A stretch of 14,460 bases of DNA from Planctomycetia bacterium (GTDB taxonomy: Bacteria; Planctomycetota; Planctomycetia; Pirellulales; UBA1268). Shown piece after piece: positions 6,607 to 13,910 of this stretch. The notes under the pieces were generated by a model that saw only the letters and a list, made by a program, of their open reading frames with translations, searched no databases and had not been told where the DNA came from. Positions within the stretch are counted from its first letter, which is position 1. Every line of letters starts with the position of its first letter. The stretch lies in NCBI GenBank assembly GCA_009919445.1, contig RGBY01000036.1, positions 1 to 14,460 of the forward strand, in the 5' to 3' direction. Made by a program: the position numbers and the translations under genes.

Positions 6607-8028
6607 TCACTCGATGGCCGACATGCTGAGCCCCTCGACGAGCCGCTGATCAGCGTCGCCAAAACGCTCTGTATGCTTTGTTTCGACCATGAAAGAAATG
6701 CTTACCGGCTGCCCATTTGGCCCCGAGAGATGGTAGTGAATCCAGCGGAATGGCAGCCCGTCGGCCTCGCCGGCAGAGGCCACGCGAAGAATCTTGGTGC
6801 CATCACTCCGGTGCGACTCGGCAGCCGCAAGCAGATGACTGAACTGCCCGGCCAGCGACCGCTCAATGTCTTGCTGCAGAATCTCGAGCGAAAGAGGCGA
6901 CCCATTCGGCGGTAACGGCCGAATCGTCACCTGCCCAATCAGGGCTCCGAGGTCAACCAGCCTCAAGACCACCTCTTCTGCACCCTGCTCAATCAATTTC
7001 CATCGATTCGGGTAAATGAGATCAAAACGCCCGTAGGTGTCAGCAAGCCAAAGACACCCGGGCTGCCCGGGCCCCCGGCGTGGCCGGTCGGCTCGAGCCA
7101 ACGCTTGGTCAGCCGGTCGGCTGGCCCCTTCATGCAACCTCACTGAGGCTGCTGCGTCTCGCTCAGCCTCTTCCCCAGGCAACCGGCAGGCCATCTGCAA
7201 AGCGGCCTCGACCGCAAGCCCCGGCCCGACAGGGCCCGGCTGACGCGACTCGCGCATCACCACCTCAAGCTGCGTGACAGAGGCGGGTGCTGCTCCCGCG
7301 CACGCCAGTTGATAGCTTCCTGACAGTTCGATCTCAGTCGACACGCCATCAACGGCCCCAACAATGCTGGCCATCAAAGAGAGCGTGGTACCTGTTTCCG
7401 TGACTCGCTCAACCGTCACCAGCATCTGACCATCAGCAACCGTATCGATGCAGAGCAGGCCAGTAACGGCAGCGGCGTCAATCGCCCACTGGTCTCCCTC
7501 ACCCACATCGAACTGCGGCACGAGGGCCGACAGGAACAGGGGGTCAAAGGGTGTAGTAAGGAGATCGTGCTCCGCTTGCGTCAGAAACCCATTCGCCAGC
7601 CAGGCCTGCACTGTCTTCCCAGCCAATTGCACCCTCACCGGACCACTATCTGCAGGGAGCCGTGTCGTAAATTCTCCTTCTCCGACAGACAGGCTCGCCT
7701 CGGCCTTCCTGTAGTGACGCAGAATAGGGTTTTCGGCTTCCACCTGCCCGCCGGAGGCCGCCTGACGCTGCTCAAGGAAGCAGAGGTTCGCCTCGGCCCG
7801 AACAGGCTGTTCGACGACTCGCACAGAAGCTGGTTCTCGTTCAGGCATCCCGGCCGCAGGGGGCTCACCGTCACCCAGAGGCTGATCAACCGGCACGAGG
7901 AGGACGCCGCTGACGCTGAGCCTCGTTTCGAATAGACAGACACGCTCACCCGGGAGTGCGGGTCGAGCCTGGGCCTCCGCAGAAAAAGCCAGGACCACAA
8001 AAGCCCAAGCGAACGACATTCCCCTCAA
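6607..8028 (-). CDS. Secreted protein of unknown function, possible PsbP/Mog1-like C-terminal domain
   Basis: I do not recognise this family. The frame is open from a GTG at 8166, but a signal peptide starts near residue 50 of that frame: MSFAWAFVVLAFSAEAQA, with likely cleavage after AQA. I chose the TTG at 8026-8028 because GAGGG lies seven bases upstream (8036-8040) and the start adds an Arg before the hydrophobic core. The ATG at 8019 is the alternative. The mature protein (about 450 aa) has a long middle part rich in beta-strand-like patterns and no motif I can name. The last 149 residues (CLWLADTYGRFDLIYPNRW onward) alternate like a PsbP/DcrB/Mog1-type alpha-beta fold; this is a pattern judgement, not a family match. 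It probably acts in the periplasm or envelope. It is transcribed divergently from the sigma gene and lies upstream of infC, 275 bases away. Confidence 0.8.
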   Translation of the reverse strand: MRGMSFAWAFVVLAFSAEAQARPALPGERVCLFETRLSVSGVLLVPVDQPLGDGEPPAAGMPEREPASVRVVEQPVRAEANLCFLEQRQAASGGQVEAENPILRHYRKAEASLSVGEGEFTTRLPADSGPVRVQLAGKTVQAWLANGFLTQAEHDLLTTPFDPLFLSALVPQFDVGEGDQWAIDAAAVTGLLCIDTVADGQMLVTVERVTETGTTLSLMASIVGAVDGVSTEIELSGSYQLACAGAAPASVTQLEVVMRESRQPGPVGPGLAVEAALQMACRLPGEEAERDAAASVRLHEGASRPADQALARADRPRRGPGQPGCLWLADTYGRFDLIYPNRWKLIEQGAEEVVLRLVDLGALIGQVTIRPLPPNGSPLSLEILQQDIERSLAGQFSHLLAAAESHRSDGTKILRVASAGEADGLPFRWIHYHLSGPNGQPVSISFMVETKHTERFGDADQRLVEGLSMSAIE

Positions 8029-8353
8029 ATCACAGCCCTCACGCTGGCACCAAATTGCACCGCCCTCAGGAACGATCCCGAAAAGAACGGCCCGCAAAAC
8101 GCCCCAAGAAAGAAAATCGGTAGGAATGGGAAACCGGCTCAAACCGAAAATCGCGGATGTCGCCACCAGTCGACTGGCGGGCGGCCGGGCACATGAAAGC
8201 GGATGGAGACAGCGGATGTTGGCCGGACAGTCGGCATGGGAGCGAAATACTAAGTGTCCATTGCCATTTTTATACAGATTACAAGGCTAAAAGCGGATTC
8301 CATGAGCATTTCGGCCTCGAGACAGAAATCGACCGAGCGTCCGAAAGAAAAGC

Positions 8354-8380
8354 GTAAGCCCTTTCACAGCAGGGACTTAC
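8354..8380. promoter_or_regulatory. Hairpin in the untranslated region upstream of the sigma gene
   Basis: Bases 8354-8362 pair with 8371-8380 as a nine-base-pair stem with a single bulged A at 8375 and an 8-base loop. It lies about 225 bases upstream of the sigma start codon. It could be a leader structure or the end of a small RNA; there is no U-tract after it. Confidence 0.3.
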
Positions 8381-8594
8381 AAACTCTTCCGGATAGACTG
8401 TTGGCACCGATTGCACGGACAGTTGGGCAAAAACTCAAGAAAGTCCATTTTTTCGCGAACCGTTTGCTACCGCAGGGCGTATAAAGAAAGCGTCCGCAAG
8501 CAAAGGTGTGGAGGGGAGCAAGGATGTTCCCGTGTGCTTGGACGCCAGGGCTGTTTTGGTCTTTATCTGGGGATGGCTGACTCAACTTCGCCAT

Positions 8595-8601
8595 GGAGGA
8601 G
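8595..8601 (+). promoter_or_regulatory. Shine-Dalgarno that sets the sigma gene start
   Basis: GGAGGAG at 8595-8601 ends four bases before the ATG at 8606, and its GGAGG core lies six bases away. This is much better than any signal before the earlier in-frame TTG (8411) or ATG (8573). It decides the start. Confidence 0.75.
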
Positions 8602-8605
8602 TCTT

Positions 8606-10102
8606 ATGCGTTCCAACGTCTTTCACGTTTCTGGTCCTTCCCTTCGGCTGTTCGGAGAAAATCTGGCCGGCACCGGCTCGCATGCCGCAGGAGGGCAATC
8701 CCACCAGTCGGCCGCGACTGAGGAAACCGTTCTTTCCATCGAGGATCTGGCCCGGCGGTTCAATGTCTCAACGAAGACCATCTCTCGCTGGCGAGACCAT
8801 GGGCTGGTTGCCCAGCGGGTCATGATTGACGGACGGAAACGTGTCGGCTTTCTCGCTAGTGCTGTTGAACAGTTCGTGCGGGAGAATCCGACTCGAGTCC
8901 AACGCGGCAGTCGCTTCAGCCAACTCAGCCAGGATGAACACGACCGAATCATCGCCTGGGCACGTCGCCTAGCTGTTGCCGGAGCCTGCCCTGCCGACGT
9001 CCATCGGCGGATCGCCCGCCGCCTCAATCGAAGCGTCGAGACCATTCGCTACACAATCAAACGACACGATCAGGAACATCCCGAGGCGGCAGTTTTTCCT
9101 GGGTCGGACGGTCGACTAAGACCGGAGAGTTGTGCCCGCATTTTCCAGCACTACCAGCAGGGAGAGCCCGTTGATTCAATCGCCCGCCGCTACCGCCGAA
9201 GCAAAGCGAGCATCTATCGGGTCATTCTTGCGGAGCGTGCCGAGGCCATCAGCGAACTGCCGTTGGACTACATGCCAAACGCCCTCTTTGCACGAAAAAG
9301 TGCGGAGAAGGTCGTGTTCCAGCCCTACCCCGTGAATGCCGAGGCAACCAAGCGGGTCCGCCGGCCTACGGGCCTGCCAGCCTACCTCGCCAGCCTCTAC
9401 GAGGTCCCCCTCCTCACCCGGGAGCAGGAAGTCTGGCTGTTCCGAAAGTTCAACTACCTCAAATATCGGGCGACCATCCTGCGTGAGCAGCTGCGGCCGG
9501 AGCGACCGAGTGCCCGACTCATGGATCAGATCGAGACGCTCTACAGAGAAATTGTTGAACTGAAAAACCGGATCGTTCGGGCAAACCTCCGGCTGGTCGT
9601 TTCAATCGCCAAGCGACGGGTTACCGCTTCCGACAGTTTTTTCGATCTGGTGAGTGATGGGAACATGTCGCTGATGCGGGCCGTTGAAAAGTTTGACTAT
9701 GCCCGGGGCAACAAGTTCAGCACCTATGCCTCTTGGGCGATCATGAAGAACTACGCCCGCACCATTCCTGACGAGCACAAACGACGAGATCGGTTCCGGG
9801 CAGCCGACATGGAACTGCTGCAGACTGCTCCCGATGAACGCGGCGATGAGACACAACGCCGGCTGGCTGAGTCTGACCGGCTCTACCAGATCGAGCAGTT
9901 TCTTGACCGGCTGGACTCACGGGAACAGACCATCATCATCCGCCGCTACGGTCTCGATCATGAGCACGATCCGCAGACACTCAAAGAGGTCGGCTCGGCC
10001 CTCGGTGTCACCAAAGAACGGGTTCGTCAGATCGAAGCCAAGGCTCTCGAAAAGCTGCGTGAGGCTGCCGAGACCGAGTCGATTCTTCCCGAAATCGGCT
10101 AA
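8606..10102 (+). CDS. Sigma-70 family protein with N-terminal MerR-like HTH and two further HTH segments
   Basis: This 498-residue protein looks like an RNA polymerase sigma factor with built-in DNA-binding modules. Residues 41-92 form a MerR/excisionase-like HTH (SIEDLARRFNVSTKTISRW and a following wing). Two homeodomain-like HTH segments come next, at about 105-153 (VHRRIARRLNRSVETIRYTI) and 171-212 (VDSIARRYRRSKASIYRVI). Sigma region 1.2 is at 257-284 (LPAYLASLYEVPLLTREQE). A coiled-coil-like stretch (285-322) leads to region 2 (323-395), with NLRLVVSIAK, DLVSDGNMSLMRAVEKF and NKFSTYASWAIMKNYARTI. Region 4 spans 428-488, with ERVRQIEAKALEKL in the second helix of its HTH. Only about 30 residues join regions 2 and 4, so region 3 is missing or vestigial. 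The gene is monocistronic, divergent from the secreted-protein gene and convergent with the aminotransferase. The earlier in-frame TTG at 8411 would add a Cys- and Arg-rich stretch and has no ribosome-binding site. Confidence 0.93.
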   Translation: MRSNVFHVSGPSLRLFGENLAGTGSHAAGGQSHQSAATEETVLSIEDLARRFNVSTKTISRWRDHGLVAQRVMIDGRKRVGFLASAVEQFVRENPTRVQRGSRFSQLSQDEHDRIIAWARRLAVAGACPADVHRRIARRLNRSVETIRYTIKRHDQEHPEAAVFPGSDGRLRPESCARIFQHYQQGEPVDSIARRYRRSKASIYRVILAERAEAISELPLDYMPNALFARKSAEKVVFQPYPVNAEATKRVRRPTGLPAYLASLYEVPLLTREQEVWLFRKFNYLKYRATILREQLRPERPSARLMDQIETLYREIVELKNRIVRANLRLVVSIAKRRVTASDSFFDLVSDGNMSLMRAVEKFDYARGNKFSTYASWAIMKNYARTIPDEHKRRDRFRAADMELLQTAPDERGDETQRRLAESDRLYQIEQFLDRLDSREQTIIIRRYGLDHEHDPQTLKEVGSALGVTKERVRQIEAKALEKLREAAETESILPEIG

Positions 10103-10133
10103 CCGGCACGGCCTTTCGACACGGCTTGACGGC

Positions 10134-10178
10134 ATCTGCGTCAGCCGGCTTGGCCACCGCCACCGGCTGCACGCAGAT
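10134..10178. terminator. Strong 45-nt hairpin at the convergent sigma/aminotransferase junction
   Basis: Arms 10134-10148 and 10163-10178 pair over 15 base pairs with one bulged base (10170). Inside, TGGC (10051 offset +100, i.e. 10151-10154) pairs with GCCA (10159-10162) around a CACC loop. The structure starts 32 bases after the sigma stop and contains the stop codon and last codons of the aminotransferase gene. There is no T-run on either side, so it is not a textbook intrinsic terminator. Its position suggests bidirectional termination or 3'-end protection. Confidence 0.5.
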
Positions 10179-11430
10179 CACCGCCAATCGCTCGGTTGAT
10201 CTGTTTGACTGCCTGTCGGATCCGGTTCTCATTCTCAATGAGTGCCAGCCGCAGGAACCCTTCACCCGCAGGCCCGAAGCCTGCCCCTGGGCTGACCGCC
10301 ACATCGGCTTCCTCAAGCAGTTTCGCAGCAAAGTCCATGCTTCCCATCTGCTCGGCAAAAGGGGAGGGAATGCGGGCCCAGACAAACATGCTGGCTTTGG
10401 GGATATCGACCTGCCAGCCGATGCGGGCCAACCCCTCGCAGAGGACATCCCGTCGCCGCTGATAGATCCGAGACTGATTGATTACCTCAGACTCACCATC
10501 CCTCAGGGCAACGATCGCGGCAATCTGAATGGGGCGGAACATCCCATAGTCGTAGTAGGTCTTGATCGTCCCCAGGGCTTTGATGATCTGCGGGTTGCCG
10601 GCACAAAAACCGACCCGCCAGCCAGCCATGCTGTAGCCCTTACTCATTGTTGTGAACTCGACGGCCAGATCCTTCGCCCCCTCAACCGCCAGAATGCTCG
10701 GCGTTTCATACCCGTCAAAGGTGACGTCTGAATACGCCAAATCAGAGATCACTGGAAATTGATGCCGCTTGGCAAGGGCTACAACATCTTCATAAAACGC
10801 TGGCTCTACAACCGTGGTTGAGGGGTTGTGGGGAAAGTTCACCACCAGCAACTTCGGCGGACCAGCAGGGCTTTCGCATCGCGCTGCCACCTCTGCCAGG
10901 AAACGATCGGGCTGGGTGGTATCGATTGCCAACGGGTTGCCGGAGGCCAAAGCCACCGCGTAGACGTGAGCTGGGTACGACGGTGCTGGCACAATCACGT
11001 CATCACCTGGGTCGATCATGGCTAGGCAAAGATGCCCGAAGCCTTCTTTGGACCCGAGCGTGCTAATCACCTCTGTCTCGGGGTCGAGACGGACCCCCCA
11101 TTTCCGGAGATAGCGAGAGGCAACCTCGCGACGCAAACTGGCAATACCTGCGGCCGGAGCATAGCCATGACTCCGCGGATCGTTCGCCGCCTCAGCGAGT
11201 TTGTCGATAATGAACTGGGCGGGGGGATCCGTCGGGTTCCCCATGCTCATATCGATGACATCACAGCCTGCCCGTCGCTTTTCGTACGTCAGCTTATTGA
11301 TTCGGGCGAACAGATACGGTGGTAATTGCCCAATCCTGCCCGCAACGGGAAACGGCGGTGACGCTTCAGCATTCTGCTGCTGAGGGGCACTTGAAGCGTG
11401 ATGCGGGATTGACGAGGTCTGTTGGTTCAT
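10141..11430 (-). CDS. alaC: PLP-dependent aminotransferase, AlaC-like (glutamate-pyruvate type)
   Basis: This is a fold-type I, class I/II aminotransferase. It closely follows the E. coli AlaC pattern: IDMSMGNPTDPP (59-70), HGYAPAAGI (88-96), STLGSKEG (123-130), FPHNPST (199-205), ISDLAYSDVTFDG (228-240), and the PLP-lysine segment TTMSKGYSMAGWRVGF (260-275, Lys264). Asp230 and Tyr233 would hold the cofactor ring, and Arg394 (FLRLALIEN) the substrate carboxylate. AlaC transfers the amino group between glutamate and pyruvate to make alanine. Related enzymes use aspartate or LL-diaminopimelate, so the substrate is less certain than the family. The first 30 residues are a Gln/Ser/Pro-rich extension, and the last ten are Gly/Ala-rich. 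No good Shine-Dalgarno precedes the ATG at 11430. The gene lies 253 bases downstream of the SurA-like gene on the same strand. Confidence 0.93.
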   Translation of the reverse strand: MNQQTSSIPHHASSAPQQQNAEASPPFPVAGRIGQLPPYLFARINKLTYEKRRAGCDVIDMSMGNPTDPPAQFIIDKLAEAANDPRSHGYAPAAGIASLRREVASRYLRKWGVRLDPETEVISTLGSKEGFGHLCLAMIDPGDDVIVPAPSYPAHVYAVALASGNPLAIDTTQPDRFLAEVAARCESPAGPPKLLVVNFPHNPSTTVVEPAFYEDVVALAKRHQFPVISDLAYSDVTFDGYETPSILAVEGAKDLAVEFTTMSKGYSMAGWRVGFCAGNPQIIKALGTIKTYYDYGMFRPIQIAAIVALRDGESEVINQSRIYQRRRDVLCEGLARIGWQVDIPKASMFVWARIPSPFAEQMGSMDFAAKLLEEADVAVSPGAGFGPAGEGFLRLALIENENRIRQAVKQINRAIGGDLRAAGGGGQAG

Positions 11431-11640
11431 GGCTGAGGCGTGTCTCTCGAGGTACCTCTATCTTACCGCCGAAAAGGCTCAGCCGGGAGCCAGGGGTAGG
11501 CCAACTGCCTATGAAAAATTCTCGATCCCCCGCCTATGCATGCAGGCAAAAGCACGGCCGCTCGGGCAACACCGAGAACGCCAAGGGTTTTCTGGGTTGC
11601 CAGTCACTACAGCCGAGTAGCGGCAGACCGTTTCTCCAGT

Positions 11641-11674
11641 GTGCCAGAGGCCCACTCGCCTCCGGGCGGGGCAC
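11641..11674 (-). terminator. Hairpin just after the SurA-like gene
   Basis: Outer arms GTGCC (11641-11645) and GGCAC (11670-11674) and inner arms GAGGC (11647-11651) and GCCTC (11658-11662) form a two-part stem around a 6-base loop. It starts nine bases after the stop codon on the transcribed strand. There is no U-tract, so termination is likely but unproven. Confidence 0.4.
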
Positions 11675-11683
11675 CTACGATAG

Positions 11684-13618
11684 TTAACGGCCCCGCTGCC
11701 CAGCGACGGGAGCCTCATACGTGGCCGGGGCCACCGCAGACGGCTGCTGCCGGCTCCCAACTCGCGGAGCAGCTAGGTCTGCCGCCTCCTGACGGGTCAG
11801 CGTCGACGGGGGCAACTCGCTCGCCGCTGGCAGGCGGCTTGGCTTGGGACCTGTCGGAGACTGGCTGGTGCCAGCCAGGAAGTTATCGATGGCCGCCGTT
11901 TGCCGCAGGTGGGTAAAGAAACGGGCCATCTCAATCCGCTGCTTTTTTTCGTGAATATCTCGGAAGAGTTCGTCACGAACCTCTGCAAAACTCACCTCGA
12001 CGGGCTGGGTGTAGCCTTCGCAGTACAGCACCATGAAGCGGTCTGCCACCTGAATCACGCCTGACAACTCGCCCGGCTTCAAACCAAAGGCCTCGCGTTC
12101 AATCGCCGGCTGGCCACCAAATCGCTGAATCGGGGGAACCTCGCCCCGCAAGGCTTTGCTGGTAGGGTCGACCGAGTACTGCTCAGCCAGGTCGCCGATT
12201 TTTTCCGCCGTCGGCTGCTGCCTCGCCAACTGCCAGACCTCCTGCGCCCGCCGCTGGCTATCAAGCACAATCACACGACAGCGAACTCGGGGGCCGAAGG
12301 TAGCAGCAAATGCCTTATCGAGATCCTCCCGAGTGACCGAGACCGTGCCGACGAGCTGCTTCAATGCCACCGTCGGCCGCACGATGTCGGTGATGTAAAA
12401 ATCGATCGGCTGCTTCTGTTCCCGCGAAACACGCTCGAGCCAAGCCGGCACATCAGGCTGCCCTGCCGCCGTGACAAAGCCCAGGGTTTCTGCGGCGCGA
12501 GCCACTTCTGCATCCAGATCGGCCTGGCTGACCTCGAGGCCCTGCTGGGCCAGTGACTGATCGAGCAACACCTGGGTGATTAAACCGTCGAGCACATCTT
12601 TCCCATAGCGTTCGAGACAGACCTCACGCACCCGGGCCAGCGGAATTGGCTGCCCATTCACCCGGGCTGCCACCTCAGGAGACACCGACCGCTGCGTCGG
12701 ATCATTCAGCACATTCTCGATCGAGGCCGCCTGCTGCAACTGTTCGAAAACCTTCGTCGAAATGAGCCGGGCCTGCTTTTCTCGGAGCGCTTCCGCAAGA
12801 CGGGGTCGTACATCAGCCAGTCGCACATCGGCTGCGGGCAAATGCCCCTCACACTTGATGATGATGAATTGATCGGCAACCTGAACAACTTCAGAGAGTT
12901 CACCCTCCGCAAGGGCAAAGGCGGCTTCTTCAAACGCCGGTGCTCCAGAAAATCGGTGAATCGGTTGAACCCAGCCACCGACACTGGCACTGCCAACATC
13001 GACTGACTTTTCCCGGGCAAGCGTGGCGAAGGCCTCCGGATCAGCAAGCAAGTCACTGCGGATCGCCTCAGCCTCAGCCTGAGACTTCGCCACGATAATC
13101 CGTGCCTTGACGGTTGGGCCGTACTGGTTTTGGAACTGTTCCTCGATCTGCTGTTCCGTTGGCTCAATACTGCCCCGAGCAAGCCTGCGCAAGGCGATCA
13201 TCGGCCAGACGATATCACTACGGTATTGCTGGTCAGTCACCCCCCGCTCCCGCTGGATCAAAGCCAGCCACTGCTCGCGTGGGACACTAAACCGCCGTGC
13301 CATGGCGTCGATCTCCTGATCGACATCGGCATCAGTGACAACCAGCCCCTGCTGCTGGCAAGCCTGTTCGATAATCAGCTTGTTCACCAGCGTACCGACC
13401 ACTACCGAGCCGTAGCGAAGCAGGCAGGCCTCAGCCAGTTGTGACTCTGTGATATCAGTGCCGTTGACGACTGCTGCTGGCTTTTCGGCAACGGCTGCCG
13501 GTTCGGCAGCGGGCGACGGCAGGCAGAACCCTGCAGCCAGGGTAGCCATGGCAAATACAAGAAGACATCCACAGACGGCTGCCAGCCATTCTGAGACCCG
13601 AGATACCATCCTTGTCAT
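11684..13618 (-). CDS. Exported SurA-like protein with two tandem SurA_N-parvulin modules
   Basis: The product (644 aa) is a predicted envelope chaperone of the SurA/PrsA/PpiC kind. The ATG at 13618 was chosen because AGGAGG lies eight bases upstream (13627-13632); the frame is open 16 codons further. An N-terminal signal or anchor (MTRMVSRVSEW then a hydrophobic stretch to about residue 32) directs export, and there is no lipobox. Two copies of one module follow. The first is about 48-260 (SurA_N 48-164, parvulin-like 165-259). The second is about 314-540. The repeats align clearly: LLRYGSVVVGTLVNKLIIEQ against LERYGKDVLDGLITQVLLDQ, and GELSEVVQVADQF against GELSGVIQVADRF. The last 60 residues are Pro/Ser/Ala-rich and likely flexible. 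In both parvulin parts the two conserved His positions appear replaced (Arg, and Ile or Met), so isomerase activity is doubtful and a holding role seems likelier. Confidence 0.92.
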   Translation of the reverse strand: MTRMVSRVSEWLAAVCGCLLVFAMATLAAGFCLPSPAAEPAAVAEKPAAVVNGTDITESQLAEACLLRYGSVVVGTLVNKLIIEQACQQQGLVVTDADVDQEIDAMARRFSVPREQWLALIQRERGVTDQQYRSDIVWPMIALRRLARGSIEPTEQQIEEQFQNQYGPTVKARIIVAKSQAEAEAIRSDLLADPEAFATLAREKSVDVGSASVGGWVQPIHRFSGAPAFEEAAFALAEGELSEVVQVADQFIIIKCEGHLPAADVRLADVRPRLAEALREKQARLISTKVFEQLQQAASIENVLNDPTQRSVSPEVAARVNGQPIPLARVREVCLERYGKDVLDGLITQVLLDQSLAQQGLEVSQADLDAEVARAAETLGFVTAAGQPDVPAWLERVSREQKQPIDFYITDIVRPTVALKQLVGTVSVTREDLDKAFAATFGPRVRCRVIVLDSQRRAQEVWQLARQQPTAEKIGDLAEQYSVDPTSKALRGEVPPIQRFGGQPAIEREAFGLKPGELSGVIQVADRFMVLYCEGYTQPVEVSFAEVRDELFRDIHEKKQRIEMARFFTHLRQTAAIDNFLAGTSQSPTGPKPSRLPAASELPPSTLTRQEAADLAAPRVGSRQQPSAVAPATYEAPVAGQRGR

Positions 13619-13910
13619 CCTGTCGCCCTCCTTGCGGATGTCATGTCCGGTTGCCCGAAAGGCCAATTTCTGGCCCCCGGGGCTGTGGGGGAGGGAAGGT
13701 AGGCCGTTTGGCGAGAAGGATCAAGGACATTTTCAGCCTTCCTTTCGAGGGCCACCGGACAGGCTGCTTGCACTCCCCGCGTAGGAGTGGGGCTAGGCGA
13801 CTGCTGGGCGGCCGAAATCGGCAGAAAATGCTCCACTTACCCTGATCATCATGCCGATAATGCGGATGATTCCGGTTACAGAGATCGCTCAAGCAGGAGG
13901 AGATTGGTCC
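13619..13910. promoter_or_regulatory. Divergent region between the SurA-like gene and cysK
   Basis: These 292 bases must hold the promoters of both genes. A stem CACTCC/GGAGTG with a 7-base loop lies at 13771-13789. GATAAT at 13856-13861 is a good -10 match for cysK, but no acceptable -35 lies 16-18 bases ahead. On the minus strand TTGATC and TACCTT occur with 17-base spacing, a weak promoter for the SurA-like gene. AGGAGG at 13895-13900 is the cysK ribosome-binding site, ten bases before its ATG. I see no riboswitch fold. Confidence 0.4.

Larger units (their letters stand above)
8029..8605. promoter_or_regulatory. Divergent control region between the secreted-protein gene and the sigma gene
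   Basis: These 577 bases hold no gene I can support. They contain GCGGATG three times on the plus strand (8153-8159, 8199-8205 and 8212-8218; the last two lie inside an 8-base repeat, AGCGGATG). There is also a perfect 12-base palindrome at 8166-8177 and a hairpin at 8354-8380 (stem GTAAGCCCT against AGGGACTTAC with one bulged A). A TATAAA at 8480-8485 is a possible -10 element for the sigma gene, but its -35 region is poor. Another AT-rich TATA-like stretch lies near 8270. Promoters for both genes are expected here. Confidence 0.4.

Noticed and set aside
8029..8166. Longer N-terminus for the secreted protein from the GTG at 8166.
   Set aside because: It would put the signal peptide about 50 residues inside the protein, and no ribosome-binding site precedes the GTG.
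8402..8414. TTGGCACCGATTGC resembles a sigma-54 promoter (TGGCAC-N5-TTGC).
   Set aside because: The GG-to-GC distance is two bases shorter than the strict sigma-54 spacing.
8411..8605. N-terminal extension of the sigma frame from the TTG at 8411 or the ATG at 8573.
   Set aside because: The extension is Cys- and Arg-rich with no family features, and the strong GGAGGAG before 8606 marks the real start.
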